This document shows positions 8,596 through 17,769 of a DNA stretch of 64,000 bases, piece after piece. The stretch comes from Hyphomicrobiales bacterium. GTDB taxonomy: Bacteria > Pseudomonadota > Alphaproteobacteria > Rhizobiales > Rhizobiaceae. The position numbers and the translations under genes are program-made. Under the pieces are notes generated by a model. The model did not search any database. It was not told where the DNA came from and saw only the letters and a program-made list of their open reading frames with translations. The first letter of the stretch is position 1; the number at the start of each line of letters is the position of its first letter. The stretch covers positions 1-64,000 of the forward strand of contig PAPH01000048.1 of NCBI GenBank assembly GCA_002709005.1, given 5' to 3'.

Positions 8596-9593
8596 AGCGA
8601 CACCGCCTGGGTCTTGATCTTCTGCCGGATCAGTTTCGGCGAGGCTATGGCCGTGAGCATGAGATAGAACGCCAGCTTCGCATAGCGGCGCGAGGCCCAG
8701 GAAAAGCCCGCTCGTTTGTAGAAGCCCGCCGCCCTGTCCTGACGCCAGTCGCTGATCCGCTCGAAAAGGCTGCGCGAGGCGATGAAAGCGGCGAGATCAA
8801 GTTCGGGCAGACCCTGACGCCGGCGTGCCAGACAGTCCCGGATCCACCGCATCTTGAGCTGCATCAGTCCGAGATTACGGGTGGAAAGCGATCCCGCAGG
8901 CTTGCGGTAACGATAGAGCGGTTGGGGGACGACCATGAAATAGCGCCCCTCGCCGCCCAGATCGGACATCCGGCACCACAGATCGAGATCCTCGGCGAAG
9001 TCCTCGTATCGGATGCCTTGCGGGTTGGGCATGAGGCTCTGGCGATAGCCCCCGACGGCAAGTGCGTCCTCGCGCCGGAACAGCGTCACCGGCGGCATGA
9101 ACATCAGCTTGCCCGCGCGGTAGAGTTTGAGAGCCGCGTCCCTGTCGGTCGGGCCGACACGCTGGGTTCCGAGATGTCCGGCCACCCCCTCTTCGGAGAA
9201 ATAATGCGCATGGGATCCGACACCGAGAATGGCCGCGTCGCCGAGCAGAACTCTCTCCTGTGTTTCCACCAGCCGCGGGCCGGCAAGATCGTCGGCGTCG
9301 AAGAACATCACCGCCTCGGTGCGCGCTTCCTCAAGCCCGCGCTGACGGCTGTAGGCCGTCCCACGGTTGATCTCGTTGACAAGCACACGGATACGTCCGT
9401 CAGCCGTCGCGATGGCGTTGACGACCTCGAGGGAGCGGTCGGCCGAGCCGTCATCGATGACGAGGATCTCATCGGGAGAGCGGGTCTGTTCCCGAAGCGA
9501 TCGAAGCGTGTCCGAAATCGTGCGCTCGGCATTGTAGCAGCAGACGATGACGGTGATGCCGAGGAAAGGAGAGGCCGGGCTCGTCTCGGTCAT
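8592..9593 (-). CDS. Glycosyltransferase family 2
   Basis: The product (333 residues) is a GT-A enzyme. ITVIVCCYNAERTISDTLRS opens the fold, ILVIDDGSADRS carries the nucleotide-binding acids, and AVMFFDADDLAGP carries the DXD-like metal site. The ED pair in YEDFAEDLDLWCR is the probable catalytic-base region. The start ATG at 9593 forms an ATGA overlap with the upstream GT4 gene; the ORF extends to 9836 but that part belongs to the other gene. The C-terminal 80 residues are basic and may associate with the membrane (a hydrophobic patch AKLAFYLMLTAIASP). It should add one residue of the repeat unit. Confidence 0.87.
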   Translation of the reverse strand: MTETSPASPFLGITVIVCCYNAERTISDTLRSLREQTRSPDEILVIDDGSADRSLEVVNAIATADGRIRVLVNEINRGTAYSRQRGLEEARTEAVMFFDADDLAGPRLVETQERVLLGDAAILGVGSHAHYFSEEGVAGHLGTQRVGPTDRDAALKLYRAGKLMFMPPVTLFRREDALAVGGYRQSLMPNPQGIRYEDFAEDLDLWCRMSDLGGEGRYFMVVPQPLYRYRKPAGSLSTRNLGLMQLKMRWIRDCLARRRQGLPELDLAAFIASRSLFERISDWRQDRAAGFYKRAGFSWASRRYAKLAFYLMLTAIASPKLIRQKIKTQAVSL

Positions 9594-10819
9594 GGCTTTT
9601 CGCTCCGGATCTGGAAGTAGGCTTCTTCGATCGCGCCGGCCAGCGACGCGTAGGTGTAGCGCTCCCGCGCGATGCGCTGGGCGGCGCGGGCGAGCGTCTG
9701 CCGCCGGGGTTCGTCCCCGGCGAGCATCGCGATGGCGGTGGCGAGATCGTCGGTCGGGTCGCGGTCGGACCGAAGTGCAACCGTGATCCCGGCCTCCCCG
9801 GTCACGGCGCGCCCGGTCGCGTCCCCTTCGAGACAAACGACCGGCAGGCCGGTCAGCATGGCCTGCAGCACGACCGTAGCCAGCCCGTGATGAAAGGAGG
9901 GGTAGAGGAAGACGTCGCTTTCCCCCATCAGCGCCACCAGCCGATCCATGGGAACCCGACCGGTCATGAAGACGCGGTGGCCCTGCGGATGCGCGAATAT
10001 CATCGCCTCCATCTCACGTGCGAGCGGCCCGTCTCCGGCGATGGTCATTGTGGCGCTGTCGTCGCGCTCGAGAAAGCGGAGCGCCGCCTCGAGTGCAAGC
10101 CGCGCGCCCTTCCAGTCCTTCAGTTCTCCGGCGAAGAGCAGGCGCAGCGGCCCCTTGCGACCGACATCGTCCTTGGCGCGCGCAAGCTCCGGGGTATTCT
10201 CGATGCCCGTCTGGGTGAACGGCCTAACCTTGCCCGCCAGACGATGCGGAAGCGTCTCGGGGGTGTGGCTGAGAACCGCATCGGCCCGGCCGGCGGACAG
10301 TCGCACCAGAGGATCGAGATGACGCATCGTGCCGCGCACGGCCAGCCGCAGACGATCCTTGATCCGGGACGCCGCTCCCAGCTTGCGAAGCATGACCGGA
10401 TGGGTGTCTTCGCTGCCGACTGGTCCCCAGAGGAAACGTGGCCCGCCGCATAGCGCCAGACCGGCAGGCATCCAGTCCATTCCGCCGGTGAGATGATGGC
10501 AGAGATCGAAACGCTCCGCCTTCGTCAGCCGCCGCGCCATCATTCCGGTGCCGATCTGCCAGAAATAGTAATAGAGCAGAAAGAACCGTTTGCCGCGCTT
10601 GTAGAAGCGGAAGATCCACGGCAGATCGAAATAGACGAAATGCAGGCGATCGGGCTTGGCTTCCGTGCGAAAGGCTGCCTCGTGGACCGCGCGCAGATTG
10701 GCGCGGGTGATCACCCAGACATCATGCCTTTCCGCCAGGCGCCGCACCATGCGCCAGCCGATCTCGCCTTCGCCTCCGCGGCCGGTTTCGCACGCATAGG
10801 CCGAAATCAGAACCTTCAT
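9590..10819 (-). CDS. Glycosyltransferase family 4
   Basis: The 409-residue GT-B enzyme begins MKVLISAYACETGRGGEGEIG, a typical GT4 N-terminus with a glycine-rich acceptor loop. The C-terminal domain starts near PLRLLFAGELKDWKGARLAL. It has the late donor-site region SDVFLYPSFHHGLATVVLQAM, in which the conserved second Glu of the EX7E motif is replaced by Gln, a variation to note. The ATG at 10819 is chosen over the longer frame (to 10954) because it forms an ATGA overlap with the polymerase gene. Donor sugar unknown. Confidence 0.85.
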   Translation of the reverse strand: MKVLISAYACETGRGGEGEIGWRMVRRLAERHDVWVITRANLRAVHEAAFRTEAKPDRLHFVYFDLPWIFRFYKRGKRFFLLYYYFWQIGTGMMARRLTKAERFDLCHHLTGGMDWMPAGLALCGGPRFLWGPVGSEDTHPVMLRKLGAASRIKDRLRLAVRGTMRHLDPLVRLSAGRADAVLSHTPETLPHRLAGKVRPFTQTGIENTPELARAKDDVGRKGPLRLLFAGELKDWKGARLALEAALRFLERDDSATMTIAGDGPLAREMEAMIFAHPQGHRVFMTGRVPMDRLVALMGESDVFLYPSFHHGLATVVLQAMLTGLPVVCLEGDATGRAVTGEAGITVALRSDRDPTDDLATAIAMLAGDEPRRQTLARAAQRIARERYTYASLAGAIEEAYFQIRSEKP

Positions 10820-12102
10820 GGCCCGGCCCTCCGGACTGCCGGGCGGCCGGCATGAGCGGGCATGCCGCTGAAATGGTGGACCGCCCGCAGGATGATGAGC
10901 GTGTACCAGAAAATCTGGCTGTTCCAGGCCGAGTTGGCGAGGATGATGACCCAAAGGAGGATCAGCGGGATGGTCTGGCCGTTGACGAAACGGAGGATGA
11001 ATGTGTGGCAGAACAGAAACGAGCCGATGATGCCGCAGATCATGACATAGCCGGGGATGAAGCCGGCCGCTGACGCGTCCTCGCCGACACCGATCAGACG
11101 GCCCTGAATGTAGTAGTTGATCGCCTCGTAGCCGCCGCCGAGCCAGACCGAAACGTCACCGATCTTCGCGCTTTGCAGGAAGATGATCAGCGGCATCACG
11201 CGCAGCGCGCCGCTGTGATCAGCCTGTACCAAGGCCATGATGTCGAGGCTCGGCAGCGCGGTGATGAACGCCACGAGGCGATGGATGGAATCGGCTTCCA
11301 CGGTCTCGAGGAACGGCCACGAGACGACGAGGATGGCGAAACCCACCATCAGCCAGCGCAGTCGAAGCGCCATCAGGATCGTCAGGGGCAATATACCCAC
11401 GGCCAGCGAACTGCCGCTCAGAATCAGCGATATGGTGAAGGCCGCCAGCGCCCGCTTCTCCCGCTGCCAGACCTCGCCGAGCGTCCATGCCGGCCCGTTC
11501 CAGCGCTTGAGAATGAGGTAGGCGAGAAGTGTGAAGGCCACCGCGCGCGCGGCATGCGAGGGTTCGACGCCGAGCGAGTTGTAGCTCCAGGTTTCCTTCG
11601 ACAGGATGTGGTTGGGAACCGGAAGCCCGACGCTGGAGCAAACGAATTGCAGCATCGCCACCCCCGCATAGGCGTAGAGCAGCCAGCCGAGCAGCGTGAT
11701 CAGCCTCTGCCGGGTCACTGCGCCGGTATAGAGCGTGCCGCAAAAGGCCACATAGGACAGGACGAACATCCCGGTGTAGCCCACGCTGGTGAAATTCCGG
11801 CCGCCACCGTGCAAGAGTTCGACGACGATCAGATAGGCCATCGTTGCGGCGCTCCAGGCGAGATCGTTGCGCATCGGCAGGCGCAGCAGCACGATCGCCG
11901 GCAGCGCCAGCGCGGCGACGAGAATGGAGAGCAGGTTTCTCTGGTCGCTCATGACGAACGGCGACAGCGCCGTTCCGAAGGCCACCAGAATGAGCCAGCC
12001 CGCCGCCCATTGCCGGGACATCCGGCTTTTCAGCCGGAGGAGATGGTCCGGCAGCGACGGCGGAACGAAGAAGGGGTTGAGATTGAGATCCAGATGCGTC
12101 AT
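10816..12102 (-). CDS. Wzy/O-antigen-ligase-like polysaccharide polymerase
   Basis: The product (428 residues) is a polytopic membrane protein with about ten hydrophobic segments (for example AAGWLILVAFGTALSPFV, LLSILVAALALPAIVLL and LIPLIL-type helices near the C-terminus). A larger polar loop lies between the later helices (about 285-360), the layout of Wzy polymerases and WaaL-like ligases. Sequence motifs in this class are weak, so the call rests on topology and on being the only such membrane gene among the glycosyltransferases. It would join flipped repeat units in the periplasm. The ATG at 12102 overlaps the upstream GT2 stop as ATGA. Confidence 0.75.
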   Translation of the reverse strand: MTHLDLNLNPFFVPPSLPDHLLRLKSRMSRQWAAGWLILVAFGTALSPFVMSDQRNLLSILVAALALPAIVLLRLPMRNDLAWSAATMAYLIVVELLHGGGRNFTSVGYTGMFVLSYVAFCGTLYTGAVTRQRLITLLGWLLYAYAGVAMLQFVCSSVGLPVPNHILSKETWSYNSLGVEPSHAARAVAFTLLAYLILKRWNGPAWTLGEVWQREKRALAAFTISLILSGSSLAVGILPLTILMALRLRWLMVGFAILVVSWPFLETVEADSIHRLVAFITALPSLDIMALVQADHSGALRVMPLIIFLQSAKIGDVSVWLGGGYEAINYYIQGRLIGVGEDASAAGFIPGYVMICGIIGSFLFCHTFILRFVNGQTIPLILLWVIILANSAWNSQIFWYTLIILRAVHHFSGMPAHAGRPAVRRAGP

Positions 12103-13016
12103 CGCGCGCCTGCCGAGGTACGGCTGTGAAGCCAGCTCAAGGCGATGATCAAACGGTGCGAGGCCGCCAGCGCGAGGCGCCGCGCCGCGCCATATCCGAG
12201 ATAGCGCCGGTGGTAATATCTGCGGCTCCGGCTCCACATCCGCCAGCGGCGGACGGGATCACCCTTGGCGGAGCTACGATGGGCATGCAGGGCCTCGATG
12301 TCGCCGAGACAGAGCGATCTGTAGCCGGCCTGACGGATCTGCGCCGCCAGGATCGCTTCCTCGCAGTAGAGGAAGACCTTCTCATCGAAATAGCCGATCT
12401 GTTCGAGGAACGTCGTGCGGATGAGAAAGCAGCATCCGCTCAATTTGTCCGCGGCGTAGGAGCCGGCGGAGGGCCGGTAGCGAGGCCCGAAAGGCAGAAC
12501 GGCGAGGATCATCGAGAACGGCGCGAGCAGTTCCTGTATGAAGTTCGGCTCGTACATCGGGTTTTCAGACGCCGCGGCCAGGTTTCTGATAGCGGACGCG
12601 GCCACTGCATTCCTGTCGTCGCCGAGAAGGGCAACGGACAGGCGCAGGATGTAGTCGTCGATATGGATACGGACGTCGGGATTGACGATAAGGACCGCCA
12701 CGCATCCCAGTTTGGCGGCGATCCTGGCACCGATATTGTTTCCCGCCGAATAGCCGCCATTGGTCGAATTGATGACGAAGAGCCCGTCCCCGCCGCGATA
12801 GTCCGGCGGCACCGTCTGGCCGGCGGCGATGGTCTGCGCGTTCGGCACCATGGAACGGACCACGTTGGCGGTCCGCTTCCGGCGCGCCGGTTCGGAGGCA
12901 TTGTCGACGACGATGATGTCAAGCTCGACACCACGCTGGTTCAGCAATCCGGAAAGACAGTCCGGCAGGTCTTCGTCACTGTTGTGGGTGAGAACGACGG
13001 CGGCGATCCTCAGCAT
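12099..13016 (-). CDS. Glycosyltransferase family 2 (rhamnosyltransferase-like)
   Basis: The 305-residue GT-A enzyme begins MLRIAAVVLTHNSDEDLPDC. IIVVDNASEP is the donor-binding loop, VAVLIVNPDVRI is the NPDV form of the DXD motif typical of rhamnosyltransferase-like GT2 enzymes, and YFDEKVFLYCEEAIL holds the catalytic-base region. An rhamnose-type donor would fit the rfbB/rfbA genes upstream, but this is inference. The start at 13016 lies 7 bases inside the APH-like gene, whose stop is at 13010. Confidence 0.85.
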   Translation of the reverse strand: MLRIAAVVLTHNSDEDLPDCLSGLLNQRGVELDIIVVDNASEPARRKRTANVVRSMVPNAQTIAAGQTVPPDYRGGDGLFVINSTNGGYSAGNNIGARIAAKLGCVAVLIVNPDVRIHIDDYILRLSVALLGDDRNAVAASAIRNLAAASENPMYEPNFIQELLAPFSMILAVLPFGPRYRPSAGSYAADKLSGCCFLIRTTFLEQIGYFDEKVFLYCEEAILAAQIRQAGYRSLCLGDIEALHAHRSSAKGDPVRRWRMWSRSRRYYHRRYLGYGAARRLALAASHRLIIALSWLHSRTSAGAR

Positions 13017-14194
13017 GCGAGCGCCCCTCCATTGTCCAGGAGGACATCGATCAGCCGTCCACGCACGCCACCGTCGGCCCAGTGCAGCGCATCGCCTTGG
13101 CACTCCGCCGCCCGGCAAAGATAAAACCCGGCATGCAGCAGAAGCGAGAGAAGCACCAGCGCGTGACGCGTGGCACTGTCGTGCTCAGGGAAGGTGTTAC
13201 CCATCCAGGCAATCAACTGACCGGCCGTGCCGACGGGATCGGCCGCCCCCCTCGCCGCGAGCACGTAATGGGTGAGATCGTAGCCGAGCGGCAAATCCTC
13301 GCTGGCATATTCCCAGTCGAAGACATAAAGCCGCTCACCCCTGACAAAACTGTTCCATGGCGTGAAGTCGCCGTGCGCCAGCGCCAGCGGCAGCTTCGGC
13401 AGACTGGCTCTGAGTTCATCGAGGCCGCGTTCGAACCGGTGCCGCCAAGCGGTTGGCAGCCGGTTGTCCCGGGCAAGTCTCAGCAATTCGCCGCCGGCAT
13501 TCAGGGCACCCCTCGAGCCGGTGCGCGAGGCGAGTTCGGCGAGGAAGCGCAGATGTTCCGGCCGCGGATCCATCGGGCTGTATGTGCCCGCTTCCTTGCG
13601 GCTGTCGGTGACGAGGAGAGACGGTGCATCGCCCTCAAACCCGTGGAAGACCAGCAGTTTGGGCACGTCCGCGGATCTCAGCCGCATGCCATCGAGCCGT
13701 CCGAGCATGCGCGCCTCGTGCGAAAGAAAAGGCACGACCAGACTGTTGCGGCTGAGTTTCGCATAGCCGAGGATCCCGCCGCCGGCGTCCATGAACTGGA
13801 TCGCGGTCTTTCTGTGCGGACCGGCCGTACCGGTGAAATAGGCGCACATGGCGAGATCGGGCAGCACGCCGTCCGGAAGCCTGGGCGACCGGTCGAAGCG
13901 GATGCGCCCCGAAGACCAGCCGCAGGTCAGGCCGGCCCGCAGCGCCGCCCTGATCCCGAGCCGCGCCGCCCGCGCGATGGCCGACGCCGGCTGATACATC
14001 GCGATCGACGCGCTCGAGACGCGGCCGGCGCCGAGCGGCATCAGCCACCAGCGGGCGTTGGTGCGCGCCTTCATCATGCCGTAGGCCGTGCCGCCGGACG
14101 CCACCGGCCTCACGCCCAGAGCGGCGAGATCGCCGAGGAACTGCTCGAACGGCTCCGCAGGGGAAGGCGGGTGCAATGGCAGGGAAGCGCTCAC
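13010..14194 (-). CDS. APH/choline-kinase-like phosphotransferase of the EPS locus
   Basis: The 394-residue product has the kinase-like Brenner motif LALAHGDFTPWNSFV (HGDxxxxN form) followed by LYVFDWEYAS, the metal-binding Asp of APH-family kinases. The C-terminal half thus matches aminoglycoside-phosphotransferase or choline-kinase-like enzymes. The N-terminal 180 residues are not recognised. The GTG at 14194 is chosen because it makes a GTGA overlap with the preceding GT2 gene. In an EPS locus such a kinase could phosphorylate a sugar or a lipid-linked intermediate; nothing suggests antibiotic resistance. It is the second kinase-like gene in this operon. Confidence 0.7.
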   Translation of the reverse strand: MSASLPLHPPSPAEPFEQFLGDLAALGVRPVASGGTAYGMMKARTNARWWLMPLGAGRVSSASIAMYQPASAIARAARLGIRAALRAGLTCGWSSGRIRFDRSPRLPDGVLPDLAMCAYFTGTAGPHRKTAIQFMDAGGGILGYAKLSRNSLVVPFLSHEARMLGRLDGMRLRSADVPKLLVFHGFEGDAPSLLVTDSRKEAGTYSPMDPRPEHLRFLAELASRTGSRGALNAGGELLRLARDNRLPTAWRHRFERGLDELRASLPKLPLALAHGDFTPWNSFVRGERLYVFDWEYASEDLPLGYDLTHYVLAARGAADPVGTAGQLIAWMGNTFPEHDSATRHALVLLSLLLHAGFYLCRAAECQGDALHWADGGVRGRLIDVLLDNGGALAC

Positions 14195-15198
14195 CACGTC
14201 CCCCTGTAGTCCCGAAGAACGCTGGCCGGACCGCTTGCCTGGCGCCAGTATTCGAGATTGACCATGGCCCGCAGCGCGCCGGGCATGCTCCGGGTTGCCC
14301 TCAGCCGCTCGCGAGCTTCGAGAAAGGCGATCCTGCGGTCGAGCTGACCGATGGCAAGGGCCGCGTCGCGGCCGCTCGAGCACGCCTCCCGCTCCACGTT
14401 CCGCCTGACTTTACGGAGCGCCTCGATCAGCGCCACAGCTCGGGATCGCGCCTTTTCCAGCCGCGCCTGCCGCTCCCCGGCACGTTCACCGAGCACGACG
14501 CTCGTCTGCTTGTCGTGACGGCGATAGCGCACCAGACGCTCGGGGATCGCCACGCCGGTCCCGCCGCTCGCGACCGCGTGAAGCGCGAACCATGTATCGT
14601 GCGTCATGCCCACCGGATCGCAATCGATCGGCATGAACCGTTCGAGCGTTTTGCGGCGGAAAGCCGAGGCCATGCCGTAAACGAAATTGCCGCCGCCGAG
14701 CATGGCGCCAAGCGGATCGCGGTGAAACCGCGCCTGCCGCCGCGCCGAAAACCGCGCCAGCTCCCACAGCGATATATCCAGCTCCGCTGTCTCCGAATTG
14801 AACTGGAAGGCATCGCAAAACGCGAAAGCGGCGTCCGGCTCGGCCCGCAACGTGTCGAGGAAGGTTTCGATCTTGCCGGGCAGCCAGATATCGTCCTGAT
14901 CGCAGAAGAACACGATGTCGCCGCTGCATTCCGCCAGCGCCGCCTGGAACGCCGCGTTGACGCCGACATTTCGGCTGCCCTCGACGATGCGCATATGGAC
15001 CGGCGCCTGCGCCGCGATCCGCCGCAGGAAGTCCGCGGTCCCGTCACCCGAGGCATCGTCGTAAATGACGAGTTCGTCCGGCAAGCGGGTCTGGTTGAAC
15101 AGGCTCGCGACCTGTTGGCGGAGATGGACGATCCCCTTGTAGGTCGCCATGGCAACAGAAACACTTTCACCCGTCTGTTTGATCGAGCCCGCCTTCAT
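14191..15198 (-). CDS. Glycosyltransferase family 2
   Basis: The 335-residue GT-A enzyme shows ESVSVAMATYKGIVHLRQQV at the N-terminus, ELVIYDDASGDGT as the donor loop and DIVFFCDQDDIWLPGKI as the acidic metal site (the DQDD form seen in many O-antigen GT2 enzymes). A basic C-terminal tail (about 225-335) may bind the membrane. The ATG at 15198 overlaps the acyltransferase stop as ATGA. Donor sugar not determinable. Confidence 0.88.
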   Translation of the reverse strand: MKAGSIKQTGESVSVAMATYKGIVHLRQQVASLFNQTRLPDELVIYDDASGDGTADFLRRIAAQAPVHMRIVEGSRNVGVNAAFQAALAECSGDIVFFCDQDDIWLPGKIETFLDTLRAEPDAAFAFCDAFQFNSETAELDISLWELARFSARRQARFHRDPLGAMLGGGNFVYGMASAFRRKTLERFMPIDCDPVGMTHDTWFALHAVASGGTGVAIPERLVRYRRHDKQTSVVLGERAGERQARLEKARSRAVALIEALRKVRRNVEREACSSGRDAALAIGQLDRRIAFLEARERLRATRSMPGALRAMVNLEYWRQASGPASVLRDYRGTW

Positions 15199-16070
15199 GC
15201 CACCGTTCCTTTCGTCGGTGTCGGCGCGATGCAGAAGGTATCGACATCGCGGCTTGCCTTGTCGAGCATGAAGCGGGGGCCGCCATGCATGTAGTGCCTG
15301 TGCAGTTCCGTCTCGGATTCGACGTTGAAGACGCGGCGCGCGCCGGTCTTCAGCAGCCGTGCCGGAATGCCCCCGAGCACCGAGAAGGGCGGGACGCTTT
15401 GAGTGTAATCCTTGCCGAGCACGCTGTAGGAGGACGCGACGATCAGATCGTCCGGCGTGACCGTGCCCTTCTTGATGACCGTCCGGCTGCCGATCCAGTT
15501 GCGCGCACCGATGATGATTGCGGCCTTGCAGTTGCCGGCGGCTCCCGTTTCGGTATCGAGCACATAGTGAAAATCATTGTCGGCGATGGTTGTCTGGTAG
15601 GCGATGCCGGTCAGCTCGCCGATCCGGACGAGCGTGCTCGCGCAGATCAGCACGTTTTCGCGGATACGGGCCCGGGCACCGATATCCAGCACCCCTTCCG
15701 GGCCGATGTAGAAATCGCACCCCTGCATGACCGTGACGCCGTCGTGCAGGATCAGCAGGCCGAGATTGCGGATGATGGTGACGCCCTGCCCGCGGTCCAC
15801 GCGCTTGCCGATCCGCACCATGCCGCGCCGCACGGGTCCACGGATTTCCACACTACCGGAGAGGCTCGAAAATTCGGTATGAGTGTGAATGTAGACCGGC
15901 AGCTTGACCGCCGTTCGCAAGGGCATTGAGCGCAGGTTGAAATAGATCGTCTTCGTCCAGCTCACGCGGAATAACCAGAGCCGGCTCTCGATCGTCGAAA
16001 ACACCCTGTTGAAGAAGGATTTACGCCGGACCTTGCTGCTCGCGCGCGGCGGAACGCTCATCATGTTCAT
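15195..16070 (-). CDS. Hexapeptide-repeat (left-handed beta-helix) acyltransferase
   Basis: The 291-residue product carries a series of imperfect hexapeptide repeats from about 85 to 230 (for example VRIGKRVDRGQGVTI, GVTVMQGCDFYIG, IGARARIRENVLI, IGARNWIGSRTVIKKG). The ending LGGIPARLLK is the usual C-terminal signature of WbbJ/LacA-type O-acetyltransferases. It probably O-acetylates a sugar of the repeat unit using acetyl-CoA. A histidine at ADNDFHYVLD could be the catalytic His, though spacing differs from the standard NH motif. The ATG at 16070 overlaps the flippase stop as ATGA; internal ATGs at codons 3 and 4 are alternatives. Confidence 0.82.
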   Translation of the reverse strand: MNMMSVPPRASSKVRRKSFFNRVFSTIESRLWLFRVSWTKTIYFNLRSMPLRTAVKLPVYIHTHTEFSSLSGSVEIRGPVRRGMVRIGKRVDRGQGVTIIRNLGLLILHDGVTVMQGCDFYIGPEGVLDIGARARIRENVLICASTLVRIGELTGIAYQTTIADNDFHYVLDTETGAAGNCKAAIIIGARNWIGSRTVIKKGTVTPDDLIVASSYSVLGKDYTQSVPPFSVLGGIPARLLKTGARRVFNVESETELHRHYMHGGPRFMLDKASRDVDTFCIAPTPTKGTVA

Positions 16071-17680
16071 GCGAGCCCTCCAATCGATTTAAACCGCGAG
16101 CCGAAAATGGCGTTGATTTCATTGCGTTCGCCGGCCGTCAGCCCGAAACGGTAGGCCGCGGCAAGTGTTACCGAGCCGATGACCACCGCGCCGGCGATTT
16201 CCGCCATCTGAGTGGTCGGGAGAAGAGTGCCCGTTGCCCACCCCGTCGCAAAAGCAATGGCTGCGATGCAAGCCGAAGGCAGGATCACGACCCGGAGGAA
16301 ACGGCCGATATTCAGATCGACGAGGCCGCGCAGCAAAACGAGCCGCACCGCCAGCATCACCATCGAGACGACCAGCATCAGCTGGAAGATCACCAGAAGA
16401 TCCGCGCCCCGGGAAAAGGCGATATAGCCGAGCGGGATCACGCTCAGACCCAGCCCGCTGATGATCGTCTGGTAGAGGCGGATGGTGCCCGACGCCTGGG
16501 CAGCCGACAGAAGCGGATAGGAGAAACTGTTCACCGCCGCCGTCAGCAGCAGCAATCGGGCGATGGCCGCGGCCTGGGGAGGAACCGTTTCCAGCCAGAG
16601 CGCGAGGATCGCGTCCATTCCGGCAACCATCGGCGCCGTCAGAACGAGCATCAGCAGAAACGAGAGTTTCGCGCTATGCTCGATGAGCCTGTGAAACCGC
16701 TCCATGTCGTTCGCTGCATAGGCACGCACGATCTGCGGGCTCGAGGTGATCTGCAGGTTGACGGCCAGCGTCGAGGTGGCGTTGTTGACCTGGACCGCGA
16801 TGTTCTGGGCAGCATTCGCAATCGGCCCGAAGAACATGTTGAGCAGGATCCCGATACCTTGGATGTTGAGCATGAGCGATGCCGCGCCCAAGAGGCTCCA
16901 CCCAGCAAAACCGGTCATCCGCGAAAGGATCCGGCGATCGCGGCAGACGCGATAGCGGCTGAAGCCGAGCTGCCATCTGCAATAGATCATCTTGCCGGCC
17001 GCCACGGAAAACGTGACGCCGAACATCAGCCCCGCGAACATTTCCAGAAGATCGCCGTTGCCGAGCATCAGGAGAAAGGCGACACCGAGCCGGAGAAACG
17101 CATGCAGCCCGTCGAAGATGGCGTAGGCGCCGAAGCGCTCCGAGGCGACGAGCGAGGCGTTGTAGGGGACGAGCACGATCGTCAGAGCGGTGGAAAGGAC
17201 CGCGAAATGAAAGGCGAGCCGCGCCGCATCCATCCGCGCCTCGGGTATCACCATGTGGGCATCGAGAAACCACAGGCCCAGGGTCTCACAGACGATTACC
17301 GTCACGATGGCGATGAGAAAATGGATCTGCAGCGATGCGCTGAAAACGGCGCGCAGACGATCGGTGTCGTGTTGGCCGAACTCGAAGCTGAGAAATCGCT
17401 GCGTGCTGATCGACAGGGCAGAGTTCAGGAGGGAGAGCACCACCGTGATCCCGGCAACCGCGAAGTAGATGCCGTAGTCGACCACACCCAGTTGGGAGAG
17501 AACGATGCGCGACGAATAGAGCGATACCGCCATTGTCAGGAAGGTCCGTACGGACATGATCAGCGTGTTCGCCATCAGCGAGCGGCGCTTTTTCCCGGCC
17601 AGGTCCGCCGCCCTTCCGCTCTGCCGGGAACCGGCAGAAGGCCGTCCGTCTGCGGCAATGGAGATGTTCTCGCCGCTCAT
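16067..17680 (-). CDS. Wzx-type oligosaccharide flippase
   Basis: The product (537 residues) is a MOP/MATE-like membrane protein with 12 or more hydrophobic helices. The cytoplasmic N-terminus (about 1-35) is polar, then helices begin at LIMSVRTFLTMAVSLYSSRIV, a typical Wzx opening. It should flip the undecaprenyl-linked repeat to the periplasmic side for polymerisation. It is the first gene of a block of twelve coupled genes. An 88-base gap separates it from rfbA, and only a weak ribosome site (CGGAG) precedes the ATG at 17680. Confidence 0.88.
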   Translation of the reverse strand: MSGENISIAADGRPSAGSRQSGRAADLAGKKRRSLMANTLIMSVRTFLTMAVSLYSSRIVLSQLGVVDYGIYFAVAGITVVLSLLNSALSISTQRFLSFEFGQHDTDRLRAVFSASLQIHFLIAIVTVIVCETLGLWFLDAHMVIPEARMDAARLAFHFAVLSTALTIVLVPYNASLVASERFGAYAIFDGLHAFLRLGVAFLLMLGNGDLLEMFAGLMFGVTFSVAAGKMIYCRWQLGFSRYRVCRDRRILSRMTGFAGWSLLGAASLMLNIQGIGILLNMFFGPIANAAQNIAVQVNNATSTLAVNLQITSSPQIVRAYAANDMERFHRLIEHSAKLSFLLMLVLTAPMVAGMDAILALWLETVPPQAAAIARLLLLTAAVNSFSYPLLSAAQASGTIRLYQTIISGLGLSVIPLGYIAFSRGADLLVIFQLMLVVSMVMLAVRLVLLRGLVDLNIGRFLRVVILPSACIAAIAFATGWATGTLLPTTQMAEIAGAVVIGSVTLAAAYRFGLTAGERNEINAIFGSRFKSIGGLA

Positions 17681-17746
17681 CGGCGGTTACTCCGCGTGAC
17701 GAGCTCCATCCATCGGCTGAATGCGGCCGGTGGGTATACGGAATGC

Positions 17747-17769
17747 AGTTCGGTGCTCTGGACCGAACT
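17747..17769 (-). other. Small hairpin between rfbA and the flippase gene
   Basis: A perfect 8-base inverted repeat (AGTTCGGT at 17747-17754 and ACCGAACT at 17762-17769, 7-base loop) begins at the last base of the rfbA stop codon. No U-tract follows on the minus strand, so it is not a canonical terminator. It may stabilise the upstream mRNA or slow transcription between the two gene blocks. Confidence 0.4.

Noticed and set aside
13010-14194. Aminoglycoside-resistance gene
   Set aside because: It has only the generic kinase motifs, is coupled to EPS genes and has no resistance-gene context.
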